IMG/VR virus record: IMGVR_UViG_3300028840_006004
Span: 1-64,000 of that record
DNA: 64,000 bases
Source: a virus
Strand: one strand, 5' to 3'
A model generated the notes under the pieces. That model was not told the DNA's origin. It saw only the letters and a list, made by a program, of their open reading frames with translations, and did not search any database. Shown here one piece after another: positions 6,527-14,586 of the stretch. Within the stretch, counting starts at the first letter, position 1. The number at the start of each line of letters is the position of its first letter. Both the position numbers and the translations under genes were made by a program.

Positions 6527-7096
6527 ATGAGAGAAATTGATCCAGCACCAAAAGTGCTAACAATATGGCAACCCTGGGCATCATTACTGGTTCATGGAGT
6601 TAAAAAATATGAAACAAGGCCTGCTCCTACCAAACATAAAGGCAAATATTTAATTCATTCAGCTAAGACTTGGAATCGTAAATTATACGATGTTGCTATG
6701 AGTGACCCTTTTCTTAATCAATTAGTATTGTTAAATTATTATTTCCGTTCAGGAAAAACAATCGGATTCACATTTCCTGTGGGCCATATTATTGGTGAAG
6801 TAGAAATGGAGGCCTGTTATCGTATAGATCATCTTCAACGTGCTGGTGGAATGGGAGGGCCAGTGATTCAAGCTACTTGCGTTCTTGATATGGGAGGTAA
6901 AAATCCTAACGAAGTATTCACAATTAAAGAACCTGAATTAGCATACGGTGATTATACACCAGGAAGATATGTATGGGTAATGAAAAACCATCGATTATTG
7001 AAAAAGCCGATTCCTTATATAGGAAAACAGGGCTACTACAATCAATATAAAGGCGATTATGAGAAACTTGAATTTATAGAAGATGAAAATAATTAA
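6527..7096 (+). CDS. ASCH-domain protein
   Basis: 189 residues. Residues 9-50 carry the ASCH signature: LTIWQPWASLLVHGVKKYETR, a Lys/Gly turn and KYLIHSAKTW. The domain is a small PUA-like barrel that binds RNA or modified nucleotides. The middle includes GHIIGEVEMEACYRI and the C-terminal part GDYTPGRYVWVMKNH, both usual in the long ASCH proteins of phages. Its place just before a cytosine methyltransferase and a PAPS-reductase-like gene is suggestive of a nucleic-acid modification cluster. Substrate unknown. Confidence 0.8.
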   Translation: MREIDPAPKVLTIWQPWASLLVHGVKKYETRPAPTKHKGKYLIHSAKTWNRKLYDVAMSDPFLNQLVLLNYYFRSGKTIGFTFPVGHIIGEVEMEACYRIDHLQRAGGMGGPVIQATCVLDMGGKNPNEVFTIKEPELAYGDYTPGRYVWVMKNHRLLKKPIPYIGKQGYYNQYKGDYEKLEFIEDENN

Positions 7097-7097
7097 G

Positions 7098-7508
7098 ATG
7101 GCAGAATTTAAAGTAACAATAGAAACAGAAGGTGATTTCTGTGAAGATGACCTTCGTGAAGCACTAATTGATGGTATTGATAATGTAGGAAACTTTGAAG
7201 TACCTGAGAATTTTACGGTTCAGCGTATACTTCATCCTAAACAACAGCAGTTGCCGAGTGATGAGGAGATTGATATTTTACTCAAAAATCTGCACATTGT
7301 TTCAAAGGACGAAGCAAGAAAGGTTGTAGCAAAATGGCTTCGTGATAAGTACCAACCAAAGGAAGTTGAAGTTGATTGGGAAATGTTAAAAAGCATGATT
7401 AAACGTGAACATAATAAGTATTGTCGTAAAGCTATACACAACAGGAATGATGAAGAGGTTGATTGGCTACGTATAGCAATTAAAAGATTTAAACAACTCA
7501 ACACCTAA
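7098..7508 (+). CDS. Hypothetical protein sharing the QPKEVEVDW motif
   Basis: 136 residues from the ATG at 7098, one base after the preceding stop. Contains YQPKEVEVDW encoded by a 32-base sequence (7350-7381) that recurs exactly inside another small gene at 10518-10549. N-terminal half: strand-rich and acidic (EFKVTIETEGDFCEDDLREA). C-terminal half: helical and basic. Function unknown. Confidence 0.6.
   Translation: MAEFKVTIETEGDFCEDDLREALIDGIDNVGNFEVPENFTVQRILHPKQQQLPSDEEIDILLKNLHIVSKDEARKVVAKWLRDKYQPKEVEVDWEMLKSMIKREHNKYCRKAIHNRNDEEVDWLRIAIKRFKQLNT
7350..7381 (+). repeat. 32-base direct repeat, copy 1
   Basis: Identical over 32 bases to 10518-10549, about 3.2 kb downstream, and read in the same frame (YQPKEVEVDW). 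Flanks differ at once on both sides. Confidence 0.9.
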
Positions 7509-7512
7509 AGAA

Positions 7513-8958
7513 ATGATTTGGAATGATATGTTCGCTGGTGGCGGCGGTACAAGCCACGGATTACATAATGTGAAAGGAGTACAAGTTGCTGCAGCTTTGA
7601 ATCATTGGAAAAATGCAGTTAATACTCATAAAATAAATTTTCGTGATACAAAACATTTTTGGGCAGATGTTTACGATACAGATGAACATATTCTCCCTAA
7701 GTGTGATGGTTTTTGGGCATCAATAGATTGTACTGATCATTCTAATGCTAAAGGAGGTCAGCCTAAAAATGCTGGATCTTATATGTTGGCTGATGAATTA
7801 CCACGTTTTATCAAATACAGCAATCCTGCTTATATTGTAATTGAAAATGTAAGAGAGTTTCTTAAATGGGGACCACTCAAAAACGGTAAAAGAACTAAAG
7901 CGACCGAAGGGCAATATTATCTAAGATGGGTAGAAAAAATTAAAGCTTTAGGATATCCTAATTATGAATATTCATTATTGAATGTTGCTGATTATGGTGA
8001 ACGTACATCAAGAACCAGGTTGATTATTGTCTTTTCAAAAACAGGATATGATATTACATGGCCACAGCCTACACATAATAAGAATGGAACTGATGGTCTG
8101 AAACGCTGGAATGGTTGTCGTGAAAAGATCGACCTGTCAAATGAAGGTCACTCTATCTTTGGAAGAAAGTACAATACAAAGCTTGCAAAGCATGTTAGAA
8201 GAGAAGTTTCTCCTAACACAAAAAGAAGAATTGTGGGAGGCATATTCAAATATCATCCTGAATTTGCTCAATTCTTAATGAGCTACTACAGCTCTGGGCA
8301 AAATGTAACATCATTAGAAGAACCATGCCCGGTAATCACAACCAAAGATCGTCACGCACTGGTTACGCTTCAGGTAGAAAAAGAGAAAATGCAATTTGTT
8401 ACAGATTATATATGGGGTGTACAATTACAACACCTCGATGATCCAATGAAAGTTATCACCACAAGAGAAAGCAAACATTTTATTACACTATATTATGGTA
8501 GAGATGACGCGATATCAGACTTGGAAGATCCTCTCCAGGTTATACCAACAGAGAATCGACATGCCCTTACAACGCTCAAGAAAGAAATTGAACAGGAGAA
8601 AAAGCAATTTATCTCAAATTTCTTCTCCGGGAATGGAAATCCTGAAGCACAGAATTCATCTCTTGAAGATCCTTTAGGCGCATTGACCACTATTAATAAA
8701 CGAGCATTAGCTACTTTATCTCAGAATGGAACTTTTGATATTAAGATGAGATTTCTGGATCATAAAGAACTGGCAGCAATAACCGGTTTTCCTGATGAAC
8801 ACAAATGGTTTGGCAGTAAGAAGGATATAATCAGGATGATCGGTAATGCTGTTCCTCCTAAACTTTCAGAAATAGTAGCTACAGAATGTAAAAAGAACTT
8901 TGATAAATACAAGCTAAAGAAGTATGAAAACAAGATTGGGAATATATCTACAAAGTAA
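7513..8958 (+). CDS. DNA C5-cytosine methyltransferase homologue with a non-standard catalytic loop
   Basis: 481 residues. Motif I: FAGGGGTS (7-14), the AdoMet site. The motif IV position reads WASIDCTDHSNAKGG, where the catalytic Cys is C73 and the usual Pro-Cys-Gln is Asp-Cys-Thr. Motif VI: IENVREF (110-116). Motif VIII-like: DYGERTSRTRLIIV. Motif X: MIGNAVPP near residue 440. This places it in the phage branch of Dcm-like enzymes with an (S/P)-x-D-C-x-x-x-S-x-A-K-G-G loop. Between about residues 267 and 402 a unit like LEDPLxVITTxxRHALxTL occurs four times, occupying the target-recognition region. It probably methylates or otherwise modifies cytosine in phage DNA. Its 3' end overlaps the PAPS-reductase-like gene by 35 bases. 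Confidence 0.85.
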   Translation: MIWNDMFAGGGGTSHGLHNVKGVQVAAALNHWKNAVNTHKINFRDTKHFWADVYDTDEHILPKCDGFWASIDCTDHSNAKGGQPKNAGSYMLADELPRFIKYSNPAYIVIENVREFLKWGPLKNGKRTKATEGQYYLRWVEKIKALGYPNYEYSLLNVADYGERTSRTRLIIVFSKTGYDITWPQPTHNKNGTDGLKRWNGCREKIDLSNEGHSIFGRKYNTKLAKHVRREVSPNTKRRIVGGIFKYHPEFAQFLMSYYSSGQNVTSLEEPCPVITTKDRHALVTLQVEKEKMQFVTDYIWGVQLQHLDDPMKVITTRESKHFITLYYGRDDAISDLEDPLQVIPTENRHALTTLKKEIEQEKKQFISNFFSGNGNPEAQNSSLEDPLGALTTINKRALATLSQNGTFDIKMRFLDHKELAAITGFPDEHKWFGSKKDIIRMIGNAVPPKLSEIVATECKKNFDKYKLKKYENKIGNISTK

Positions 8959-9949
8959 ACGAGAACAACTACAATTATCACGCTCGGAATTTGTTCTCCA
9001 GATGCCGAAAGAAACACGCATCACTTCATCTACGCTTGGACAAATTGAGAGAGGTAAAATAAAAACTCCTCCAAAAAAGCGATTGCAAGGATTTGCCAAA
9101 GTTCTGGGTGTAAAACTTGAAACATTACAGAAATTACTCATAGTAACATCGGTAGTGCTTACAGTAAATTCATTATTTCCAAGAGAAATTTCAGCTATTA
9201 AGACTATTCGTCAATACGAACCTATCGAAGGATATCACGTTGCTTTCTCAGGAGGTAAAGATTCTATTGTTGTTTTAGATCTCGTTAAAAAAGCACAAGT
9301 TCGATATCGTGCTTATATGAGTTTAACTACTGTAGATCCACCAGACCTGATACATTTCATAAAAGAACACTATCCGGAAGTTAATTTCCTGAAGCCAAAG
9401 ACATCAATGTTCAAGCTGATCATTGAAAAGCATTCATTACCTACCAGAATTGGCAGGTATTGTTGTGGGCCATTGAAAGAATATGCCGGGAAAGGTGAAT
9501 TTACTATTACTGGTATTAGAGCTGAAGAAAGTTCAAAACGTAGTAAACGTAAAATGTTCGAGGAAGATACACGTCCTGGTATGAAAGGAAAAATGTATCT
9601 AAATCCAATCATTAACTGGACTACATTAGATGTGTGGGACCATATTGATCATTATAATTTACGGTTCCCGATAGCGTATGAGGAAGGTATGAATAGAATT
9701 GGCTGCATAGGCTGTCCTTTAGCCACTCCTATTACAAGAAGAAAAGAGCTGGAAAAATATCCCAGATTCAAAAAAATGTATTTAAAAGCGATCAGAATCG
9801 CTATGTCAGAGAAAAAACAAAATGGAGAATCCTATGCTCTTTCAGTTCATTTTAAGGATGAATATGAGGCTTTGGACTGGTGGCTCTCAAATTTAAGTAT
9901 TAAAGACTGGAAAAATAATAAATCAGTTAAACAATTAAAATTGTGGTAA
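8924..9949 (+). CDS. HTH domain fused to a PAPS-reductase / DndC-like sulfotransferase-type enzyme
   Basis: 341 residues. Residues 1-70 are an XRE-type helix-turn-helix (QLQLSRSEFVLQM, SSTLGQIERGKIKTPPKKRL). Residues 95-330 are a PP-loop PAPS-reductase-family domain: SGGKDS (109-114), Cys-Cys at 180-181 and CIGC at 261-264. The CC...CxxC set, about 80 residues apart, is the [4Fe-4S]-binding pattern of APS reductases and is also found in DndC-type proteins. Standing beside a cytosine methyltransferase, it may supply sulfur or use ATP-activated chemistry for DNA modification rather than assimilate sulfate. The HTH-enzyme fusion is unusual; the joining stretch (71-94) is hydrophobic and contains no obvious frameshift. 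Confidence 0.8.
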   Translation: MKTRLGIYLQSKREQLQLSRSEFVLQMPKETRITSSTLGQIERGKIKTPPKKRLQGFAKVLGVKLETLQKLLIVTSVVLTVNSLFPREISAIKTIRQYEPIEGYHVAFSGGKDSIVVLDLVKKAQVRYRAYMSLTTVDPPDLIHFIKEHYPEVNFLKPKTSMFKLIIEKHSLPTRIGRYCCGPLKEYAGKGEFTITGIRAEESSKRSKRKMFEEDTRPGMKGKMYLNPIINWTTLDVWDHIDHYNLRFPIAYEEGMNRIGCIGCPLATPITRRKELEKYPRFKKMYLKAIRIAMSEKKQNGESYALSVHFKDEYEALDWWLSNLSIKDWKNNKSVKQLKLW

Positions 9950-9963
9950 GAAAGGAAATTAAA

Positions 9964-10146
9964 ATGTACAAAATTTATAACAACGTAGAAGATAAGATTG
10001 TTTTCAATGGCAACGAAAGAGAATTTATTGAATTTATGAATACTATCAGAGATGAAAATGGTGATGTTGATTACAGTATTCTTGGAGTAAGTGATGCTAT
10101 TGAGTATGTGGAAGATTATTGTGGGAACTTAGACTTGATAAGTTAA
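9964..10146 (+). CDS. Small acidic hypothetical protein
   Basis: 60 residues from the ATG at 9964 (MYKIYNNVEDKIVF); a GTG seven codons upstream would overlap the PAPS-reductase-like gene by seven bases. Acidic throughout (YVEDYCGNLDLIS at the end). No domain recognised. Confidence 0.5.
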   Translation: MYKIYNNVEDKIVFNGNEREFIEFMNTIRDENGDVDYSILGVSDAIEYVEDYCGNLDLIS

Positions 10147-10193
10147 TTGCATATAACTCCAGGATAACAGGAACTTTATTAAACTATAAAACT

Positions 10194-10676
10194 ATGAATA
10201 AAGCAAAAGCAGAACATGATATTAAATTATTAAATGAAATAATTGGTGAGATTGGGGGAGTTGAATTATTAGCACTTAATGAAACAGAGCAAGATAAAAT
10301 AAGGTTGGTAATGATGGAGTATGCTAATATTTGTACTTCTGTTGAAAATAGACTTACCGACTTCGCCAACAACCAACCAAAGATAGTTGTAGGTCGAAGC
10401 GAAGTATTAACCGCATTTAACGAATGGATTGATGAGAACCACCATAGTTTCAAAATTCCTGATATGATTTTACAAGATTACATACGCTATGGTGAAGTTA
10501 TTTGTGATAACGACCAATACCAACCAAAGGAAGTTGAAGTTGATTGGGATAACAAAATAGATAATGCTCTAAGTGAATTTGAAAATAAGCACAGTTTACC
10601 TATAATTGATGTGGACAGAAAGAAACTAATTCAAATAATCAAACAACACTTAAAAAAATGGGATTCGCAGAATTAG
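10194..10676 (+). CDS. Hypothetical protein with the second QPKEVEVDW motif
   Basis: 160 residues from the ATG at 10194. Mainly helical, with two acidic helices. Contains YQPKEVEVDW from the 32-base repeat (10518-10549), which also occurs in the gene at 7098. The rest of the two proteins is different. It overlaps the next gene by 19 bases. Function unknown. Confidence 0.6.
   Translation: MNKAKAEHDIKLLNEIIGEIGGVELLALNETEQDKIRLVMMEYANICTSVENRLTDFANNQPKIVVGRSEVLTAFNEWIDENHHSFKIPDMILQDYIRYGEVICDNDQYQPKEVEVDWDNKIDNALSEFENKHSLPIIDVDRKKLIQIIKQHLKKWDSQN
10518..10549 (+). repeat. 32-base direct repeat, copy 2
   Basis: Identical to 7350-7381 and translated in the same frame; the two host genes are otherwise unlike. 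Confidence 0.9.
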
Positions 10677-10942
10677 CAGACCAGCGTTATGATGAATATC
10701 GTGACCGGTTATACGATGCTATTGACAAAATGAGAATGGATTTTGATAGCGAAAGCATTACTATCTATCTTGACAATGGTGAAGAAGAACCTACAATATT
10801 GTTTTATTGGCACACTGAAGAACTACTCGAAGATGAAGGTAGTGAACCAGAAGCAAGTGTATTTTTAGCAATGATGAATGCAGTACATTTGTTTCATACA
10901 GATAAAAAACAATTACTTAAGCTCAGTACTTATGTCATTTGA
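10658..10942 (+). CDS. Small acidic hypothetical protein, 94 residues
   Basis: Begins MGFAELADQRYDEYRDRLYD and is strongly acidic (DNGEEEPTILFYWHTEELLEDEGSEPE). It overlaps the preceding gene by 19 bases and the next by 11. Acidic small proteins of this type are often inhibitors or DNA mimics in phages, but nothing specific supports that here. Confidence 0.55.
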   Translation: MGFAELADQRYDEYRDRLYDAIDKMRMDFDSESITIYLDNGEEEPTILFYWHTEELLEDEGSEPEASVFLAMMNAVHLFHTDKKQLLKLSTYVI

Positions 10943-11255
10943 AGAATTGTTGAAAGAACAACTCAGCGGAGATATTATTAAAATTCTTAATGATGAATTC
11001 GCTATCGGTAACTATGCCATTGAAGGCAAACCCAAAGCGAGATCAGGCGCTTATGTATTTGCAAGGATTGGTGACAAATTAGGGCAATTTTGTGTTGTAT
11101 CTCCTAATTTCATATATTACAAACACTGGTTCAAGCTTCATAATATAGCTAATCTACCAGATGTTGATATCTACAAAAATGATTTACGTGAATGGCGTGA
11201 TAGAAACATACGTTTTATGAATTTAATAGCAAAAAATGAGAATTTTAGCAATTGA
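10932..11255 (+). CDS. Hypothetical protein, 107 residues
   Basis: The ATG at 10932 (MSFEELLKEQLSGDIIKIL) is preferred over an upstream in-frame ATG at 10878, which would extend the overlap to 65 bases. Helical N-terminus, then a beta-like middle (SGAYVFARIGDKLGQFCVV). It overlaps the RuvC-like gene by 20 bases, so it may be translated with it. Function unknown. Confidence 0.55.
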   Translation: MSFEELLKEQLSGDIIKILNDEFAIGNYAIEGKPKARSGAYVFARIGDKLGQFCVVSPNFIYYKHWFKLHNIANLPDVDIYKNDLREWRDRNIRFMNLIAKNENFSN

Positions 11256-11679
11256 TCCAGCTACTAAATGTGGCTGGTCCATGGGAGAAGGCCTCTATGG
11301 AACCTGGGATCTCCAGACCAGAAAAGATGAAAGCTGGGGAATGAAATTGATTCGTTTCAATAAGAAATTGGAAGAAACCTACTCATCAATGTACTTTGAT
11401 ATGATTGTTTACGAAAGACCTGCAGGTAGAAATGCTCAGGCTATTATTACACAATCGAAAATTATCTCTCAGTTAGAGGTATTCTGCGAAGAACGCGAAA
11501 TCGAGTACCGGGCATACTCAGCTGGTGAAATCAAAAAGTTTGCTACCGGCAAAGGCAATAGCAATAAACAGGCTATGTTGGATGCAGCAAAGAAAAAGTA
11601 TGGCTATGAAGGTAACGATGATAATGAAGCTGATGCCATGCACCTGTATTACTTAGCAATGAGAGATTATGGGGAGTAG
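11236..11679 (+). CDS. RuvC-like Holliday-junction resolvase / RNase H-fold nuclease
   Basis: 147 residues. RILAIDPATKCGW gives the first catalytic Asp (D7) of the RNase H fold. IVYERPAGRNA carries the second acidic residue (E60). NDDNEADAMHLYYLA near the C-terminus carries the last acidic pair (about D129 and D133). The size equals that of small phage RuvC-like proteins. It would cut branched DNA during replication, recombination or packaging. Located with HNH and SSB-like genes. The acidic set is complete, so it is probably active. Confidence 0.85.
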   Translation: MRILAIDPATKCGWSMGEGLYGTWDLQTRKDESWGMKLIRFNKKLEETYSSMYFDMIVYERPAGRNAQAIITQSKIISQLEVFCEEREIEYRAYSAGEIKKFATGKGNSNKQAMLDAAKKKYGYEGNDDNEADAMHLYYLAMRDYGE

Positions 11680-11863
11680 AAAATTGTATTATGAATGGTG
11701 GGCCGTTGATAAAGATGGCGTAAAGCATGCTGGTTATGTCGAAACCAAAAGTAATCGATATAATAAAGTACTGAAACAGCTTCAGGGAATTGTTGAATTT
11801 AACATCGATGAAGCAAAAGACTTCGGAATTCGCAAGATCAATAACCCACGTCCAGGAATGTAA
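11669..11863 (+). CDS. Hypothetical protein, 64 residues
   Basis: Overlaps the RuvC-like gene by 11 bases and ends two bases before the HNH gene. Basic with a beta-like start (MGSRKLYYEWWAVDKDGVKH) and helical end. Its context suggests a helper of neighbouring DNA enzymes. No family recognised. Confidence 0.55.
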   Translation: MGSRKLYYEWWAVDKDGVKHAGYVETKSNRYNKVLKQLQGIVEFNIDEAKDFGIRKINNPRPGM

Positions 11864-11865
11864 TT

Positions 11866-12453
11866 ATGGATAAATGTAGCGTAGAAGGTTGCTATCGAAA
11901 TATAGTAAACCAGACACATAAATTGTGTCAAGTTCACAATAAACAGCGACTTGAAGAAAGAAAGCTAAAATTGGTGGCTGAGGGACGTATGGAACTTCCT
12001 CCTGAACGATCTAAGAAAAAGAGTACGAATGGTCGCAGGCAGAAGAAGATCGCTCCTATGAGTGCTAAACGTGTCGAGGAGAATAAAAAATATAAGGAAA
12101 CTCGTGAGAAGAAGAGAGATTGGCAAAAGAAGAACGGATATTACAATTGTGTGTTTTGTAACAGCAGGTTGATTGATACAGATGATGAGGTTGCAGACTG
12201 TCATCACATGGTTGGCAGGGATGGGGATAACCTGGCGAAGTGGGCTAATCTTTTCTTCTCTCATCGAGATTGCCATACAAATTATCACGCTTGGAATATT
12301 GAACAGCTTATGGGTACATCTTGGTATTTGAAATTTGTTGATCGGTTGAAAACTTTTCACCGGGAAGGCTATAATCAGGAATTACGTAGGATGAACAAAG
12401 CAGGAGTGATCGATGATGATCAATATTTAAAGATGTATAGGCCTGAAAAATAA
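11866..12453 (+). CDS. HNH-type endonuclease-like protein with N-terminal zinc finger
   Basis: 195 residues. The N-terminus has C4, C9, C21 and H24, a small zinc-finger arrangement (CSVEGC...CQVH). A long basic helix (about 28-90) follows. The C-terminal half has CVFC (95-98), DCHHMVGRDGDN (111-122, with His113/His114 and Asn122) and HRDCHTNYH (133-141). That matches the His-Asn-His metal-binding core plus structural Cys pairs of HNH/NinG-type phage nucleases. Probably acts on branched or specific DNA sites together with the RuvC-like enzyme upstream. A free-standing homing nuclease is the main alternative. Confidence 0.75.
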   Translation: MDKCSVEGCYRNIVNQTHKLCQVHNKQRLEERKLKLVAEGRMELPPERSKKKSTNGRRQKKIAPMSAKRVEENKKYKETREKKRDWQKKNGYYNCVFCNSRLIDTDDEVADCHHMVGRDGDNLAKWANLFFSHRDCHTNYHAWNIEQLMGTSWYLKFVDRLKTFHREGYNQELRRMNKAGVIDDDQYLKMYRPEK

Positions 12454-12478
12454 GTATCTTGCAGTAAATTTCAGAAAA

Positions 12479-13063
12479 ATGGGAAAATCACTCGAACAAA
12501 GAATTGCGCTTTTGGAAAGAAGACTTGCGGGAACCAGAACGCAAGGAGAAATAGGTCAATTCAATTTTAAAAAGATTACTGCTGCGGAAATTATCGCGGG
12601 AACAGAAGAGCGAAAAAGAAGCTTTTCTCCAAAAGATGTAGCTGATATGGCTCTTGCACATGGACCGGCACCAGCTACTTTAGAATATATGGTTCCTATA
12701 TGGGCTGAAGAAAATTCTAATCTTAATGATAACACTTATGAATGGGCATTTGGTAATGGAGCAAATACACCAACAAATGCAGGTATTACTATTTATGTTC
12801 CGTCTGGATGGGCTTGTACAATAGTAGCAATGACAGCAACAACCAATGTAGCTACCGGTACAAGTATCATTGAGGCTGATATTAACGGAGTTCTGCAAGG
12901 AGCAAATTGTAATGTCCAGCTTTCAGGCAGAAGTGGTGTGAATGATAGCTTTACTCCAGTTGCCATATCAAGTGGTGACAGACTGACTTTTAGAACAACG
13001 GCTGCAGGAAACAACGCTACACCAAATACTGTGACAGCCTGGTTACGATACGTAAAAACTTAA
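12479..13063 (+). CDS. Fibre-like or decoration-like structural protein
   Basis: 194 residues. Residues 1-60 are helical and basic with a short heptad start (SLEQRIALLERRLAG). Residues 70-194 are Thr/Asn/Ala-rich and beta-like (NAGITIYVPSGWACTIVAM, DINGVLQGANCNVQLSG, TVTAWLRYVKT), resembling a small jelly-roll as found in phage fibre tips and head decorations. It is transcribed from the left arm, opposite to the other structural genes. The assignment rests on composition only. Confidence 0.5.
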   Translation: MGKSLEQRIALLERRLAGTRTQGEIGQFNFKKITAAEIIAGTEERKRSFSPKDVADMALAHGPAPATLEYMVPIWAEENSNLNDNTYEWAFGNGANTPTNAGITIYVPSGWACTIVAMTATTNVATGTSIIEADINGVLQGANCNVQLSGRSGVNDSFTPVAISSGDRLTFRTTAAGNNATPNTVTAWLRYVKT

Positions 13064-13068
13064 AAATT

Positions 13069-13323
13069 ATGAGTTATAAACTTTGGGATTATCTTGTAGA
13101 GCAACATGATCTAACTTTGTTAGATAGTGAACTTGCCGAAATTGTACATCATGTTCATAAGGAACATGGTTACGATGAATTAAAAGAAGCTGTAAAAGAA
13201 ATGCGAGATGCTCAAAAAAGGTTTTTCAATGTGAAAACAGATGAGCGTAGAAAAGAATTGCTTATACTTTCTAAAAAATTGGAGGCTCGTGTAGACGAGC
13301 TGATTAGTGATAAATTGTTTTAA
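13069..13323 (+). CDS. Hypothetical helical protein, last gene of the left arm
   Basis: 84 residues, almost all helix-forming (EVVHHVHKEHGYDELKEA-type segments, then FNVKTDERRKELLILSKKLEARVDELI), probably a coiled coil. It starts five bases after the fibre-like gene's stop and ends just before the bidirectional terminator. Could be a partner of the upstream protein. Unknown function. Confidence 0.6.
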   Translation: MSYKLWDYLVEQHDLTLLDSELAEIVHHVHKEHGYDELKEAVKEMRDAQKRFFNVKTDERRKELLILSKKLEARVDELISDKLF

Positions 13324-13330
13324 TAAATGG

Positions 13331-13360
13331 AAAAAGGCCCGCGAGGGCCTTTTTTTTACT
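13331..13360. terminator. Bidirectional terminator between the two arms
   Basis: AAAAAGGCCC (13331-13340) pairs perfectly with GGGCCTTTTT (13345-13354) around a GCGA loop; T-runs lie on the 3' side of each strand. It separates the plus-strand arm, ending at 13323, from the minus-strand operon, ending at 13376. Confidence 0.95.
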
Positions 13361-13375
13361 CTAAAAATTTTTGCA

Positions 13376-14575
13376 TTAGGCTGAAGAAAGAACTATCCAG
13401 TAATACGTACCATTTATATTGATACACCTGAATTTCCTTACTCTTCCATTATTAGTAGATGTCAATGTTGCTTGAGCTCCACCACTCCAGAATGGGTTTC
13501 CTGGACCCTGAAGCGTAATAACTTCTGAATTTATTGAGATCGAAATAGTTTCAAGTTCTCTTCCTTCATAAGCTACAGCTGGAGCAGGAAATGTAATTGA
13601 ATACGGATTTGTGTCATCTACATAAAGAACAATTGTATGATCAAATCCAGAAGCATCAACTACAACATTTGCATTCGATACATTTCTGGTTCTTTTTGCG
13701 ACACCTCCATTTACATAGAAATCAGCCTGAGCATGATCATCTGCATACGTTGAAGGATTAACCACAACACATCCTGTTCCTGATATATGCATCTGGGTAG
13801 TAGGACTAAGAGCGCTATTAATTGTTGAGAAGAACTCAACTACTGTTCCTGTACCAAGAGGTATCAAAGGATCATGTGTTTGAGTCGCAACAAGCCTCAT
13901 ACCACCACTGCTGGAAGTAGAATCACCAGCAATATATCCACTCATACCATATTGTGCAATTACATTACCAGGAGCAATAGAAGCTCCTAATGTATCGTAA
14001 GGCCTTAAAGCATGATACATTGGAATAGCGATTGTAGATCCTTCAAGTCTGAAAACATTGGTTCCTGTAAAGTATTTAAGTGTGGCTTGAGCTTCAAGAT
14101 TAGCTACCGCAGTTGCGCCTGAAAGCACAAGTCTTGCTATACCAGGATTATTAATACCAAGCCCACCACCTGCAGCTGCAATACTGGTAGGTTCCCATTT
14201 ACCGGTACCCGTATTATAAACCAAAGCTTGTCCATTGGTAGGAGGAGCCGGATAACTTACATCAGCAATATCTACAAGGTCTAAGTCAATTACTCCAGGT
14301 ATCCATTTTGCTGAGGATGAGCTCCAGATCATGTATTGCTTATCAGTTCCGGCGACAAATCCAGTAAAATCTGTATCTGTCAAAAGTTGTAATGTATCTG
14401 TTGCTAATGAACGATACGAAGTCCCATTATATACATAAGGAACTTTATCTGCTGTGTTATAATATAACTGACCTTCTACCGGTGTACCTATCGGTGTAGC
14501 ACTTGTATGAATTACAGCATTCTTTAATTCAAGCTTTTGAAGATCTATATTATTATGAAATTTTTTATCTGGCAT
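13376..14575 (-). CDS. Tail fibre-like protein A
   Basis: 399 residues. The N-terminal 60 residues (KKFHNNIDLQ, then VEGQLYYNTADKVPYVYNG) form the same adaptor as the next gene upstream, probably the part that attaches to the tail. The rest is Gly/Ser/Thr-rich with short beta repeats and ends in a Trp/Tyr-rich tip (FRCININGTYYWIVLSSA). It is the last gene of the late operon. Fits a receptor-binding fibre or spike; no enzymatic motif seen. Confidence 0.75.
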   Translation of the reverse strand: MPDKKFHNNIDLQKLELKNAVIHTSATPIGTPVEGQLYYNTADKVPYVYNGTSYRSLATDTLQLLTDTDFTGFVAGTDKQYMIWSSSSAKWIPGVIDLDLVDIADVSYPAPPTNGQALVYNTGTGKWEPTSIAAAGGGLGINNPGIARLVLSGATAVANLEAQATLKYFTGTNVFRLEGSTIAIPMYHALRPYDTLGASIAPGNVIAQYGMSGYIAGDSTSSSGGMRLVATQTHDPLIPLGTGTVVEFFSTINSALSPTTQMHISGTGCVVVNPSTYADDHAQADFYVNGGVAKRTRNVSNANVVVDASGFDHTIVLYVDDTNPYSITFPAPAVAYEGRELETISISINSEVITLQGPGNPFWSGGAQATLTSTNNGRVRKFRCININGTYYWIVLSSA

Positions 14576-14586
14576 TTTTCAAATTT

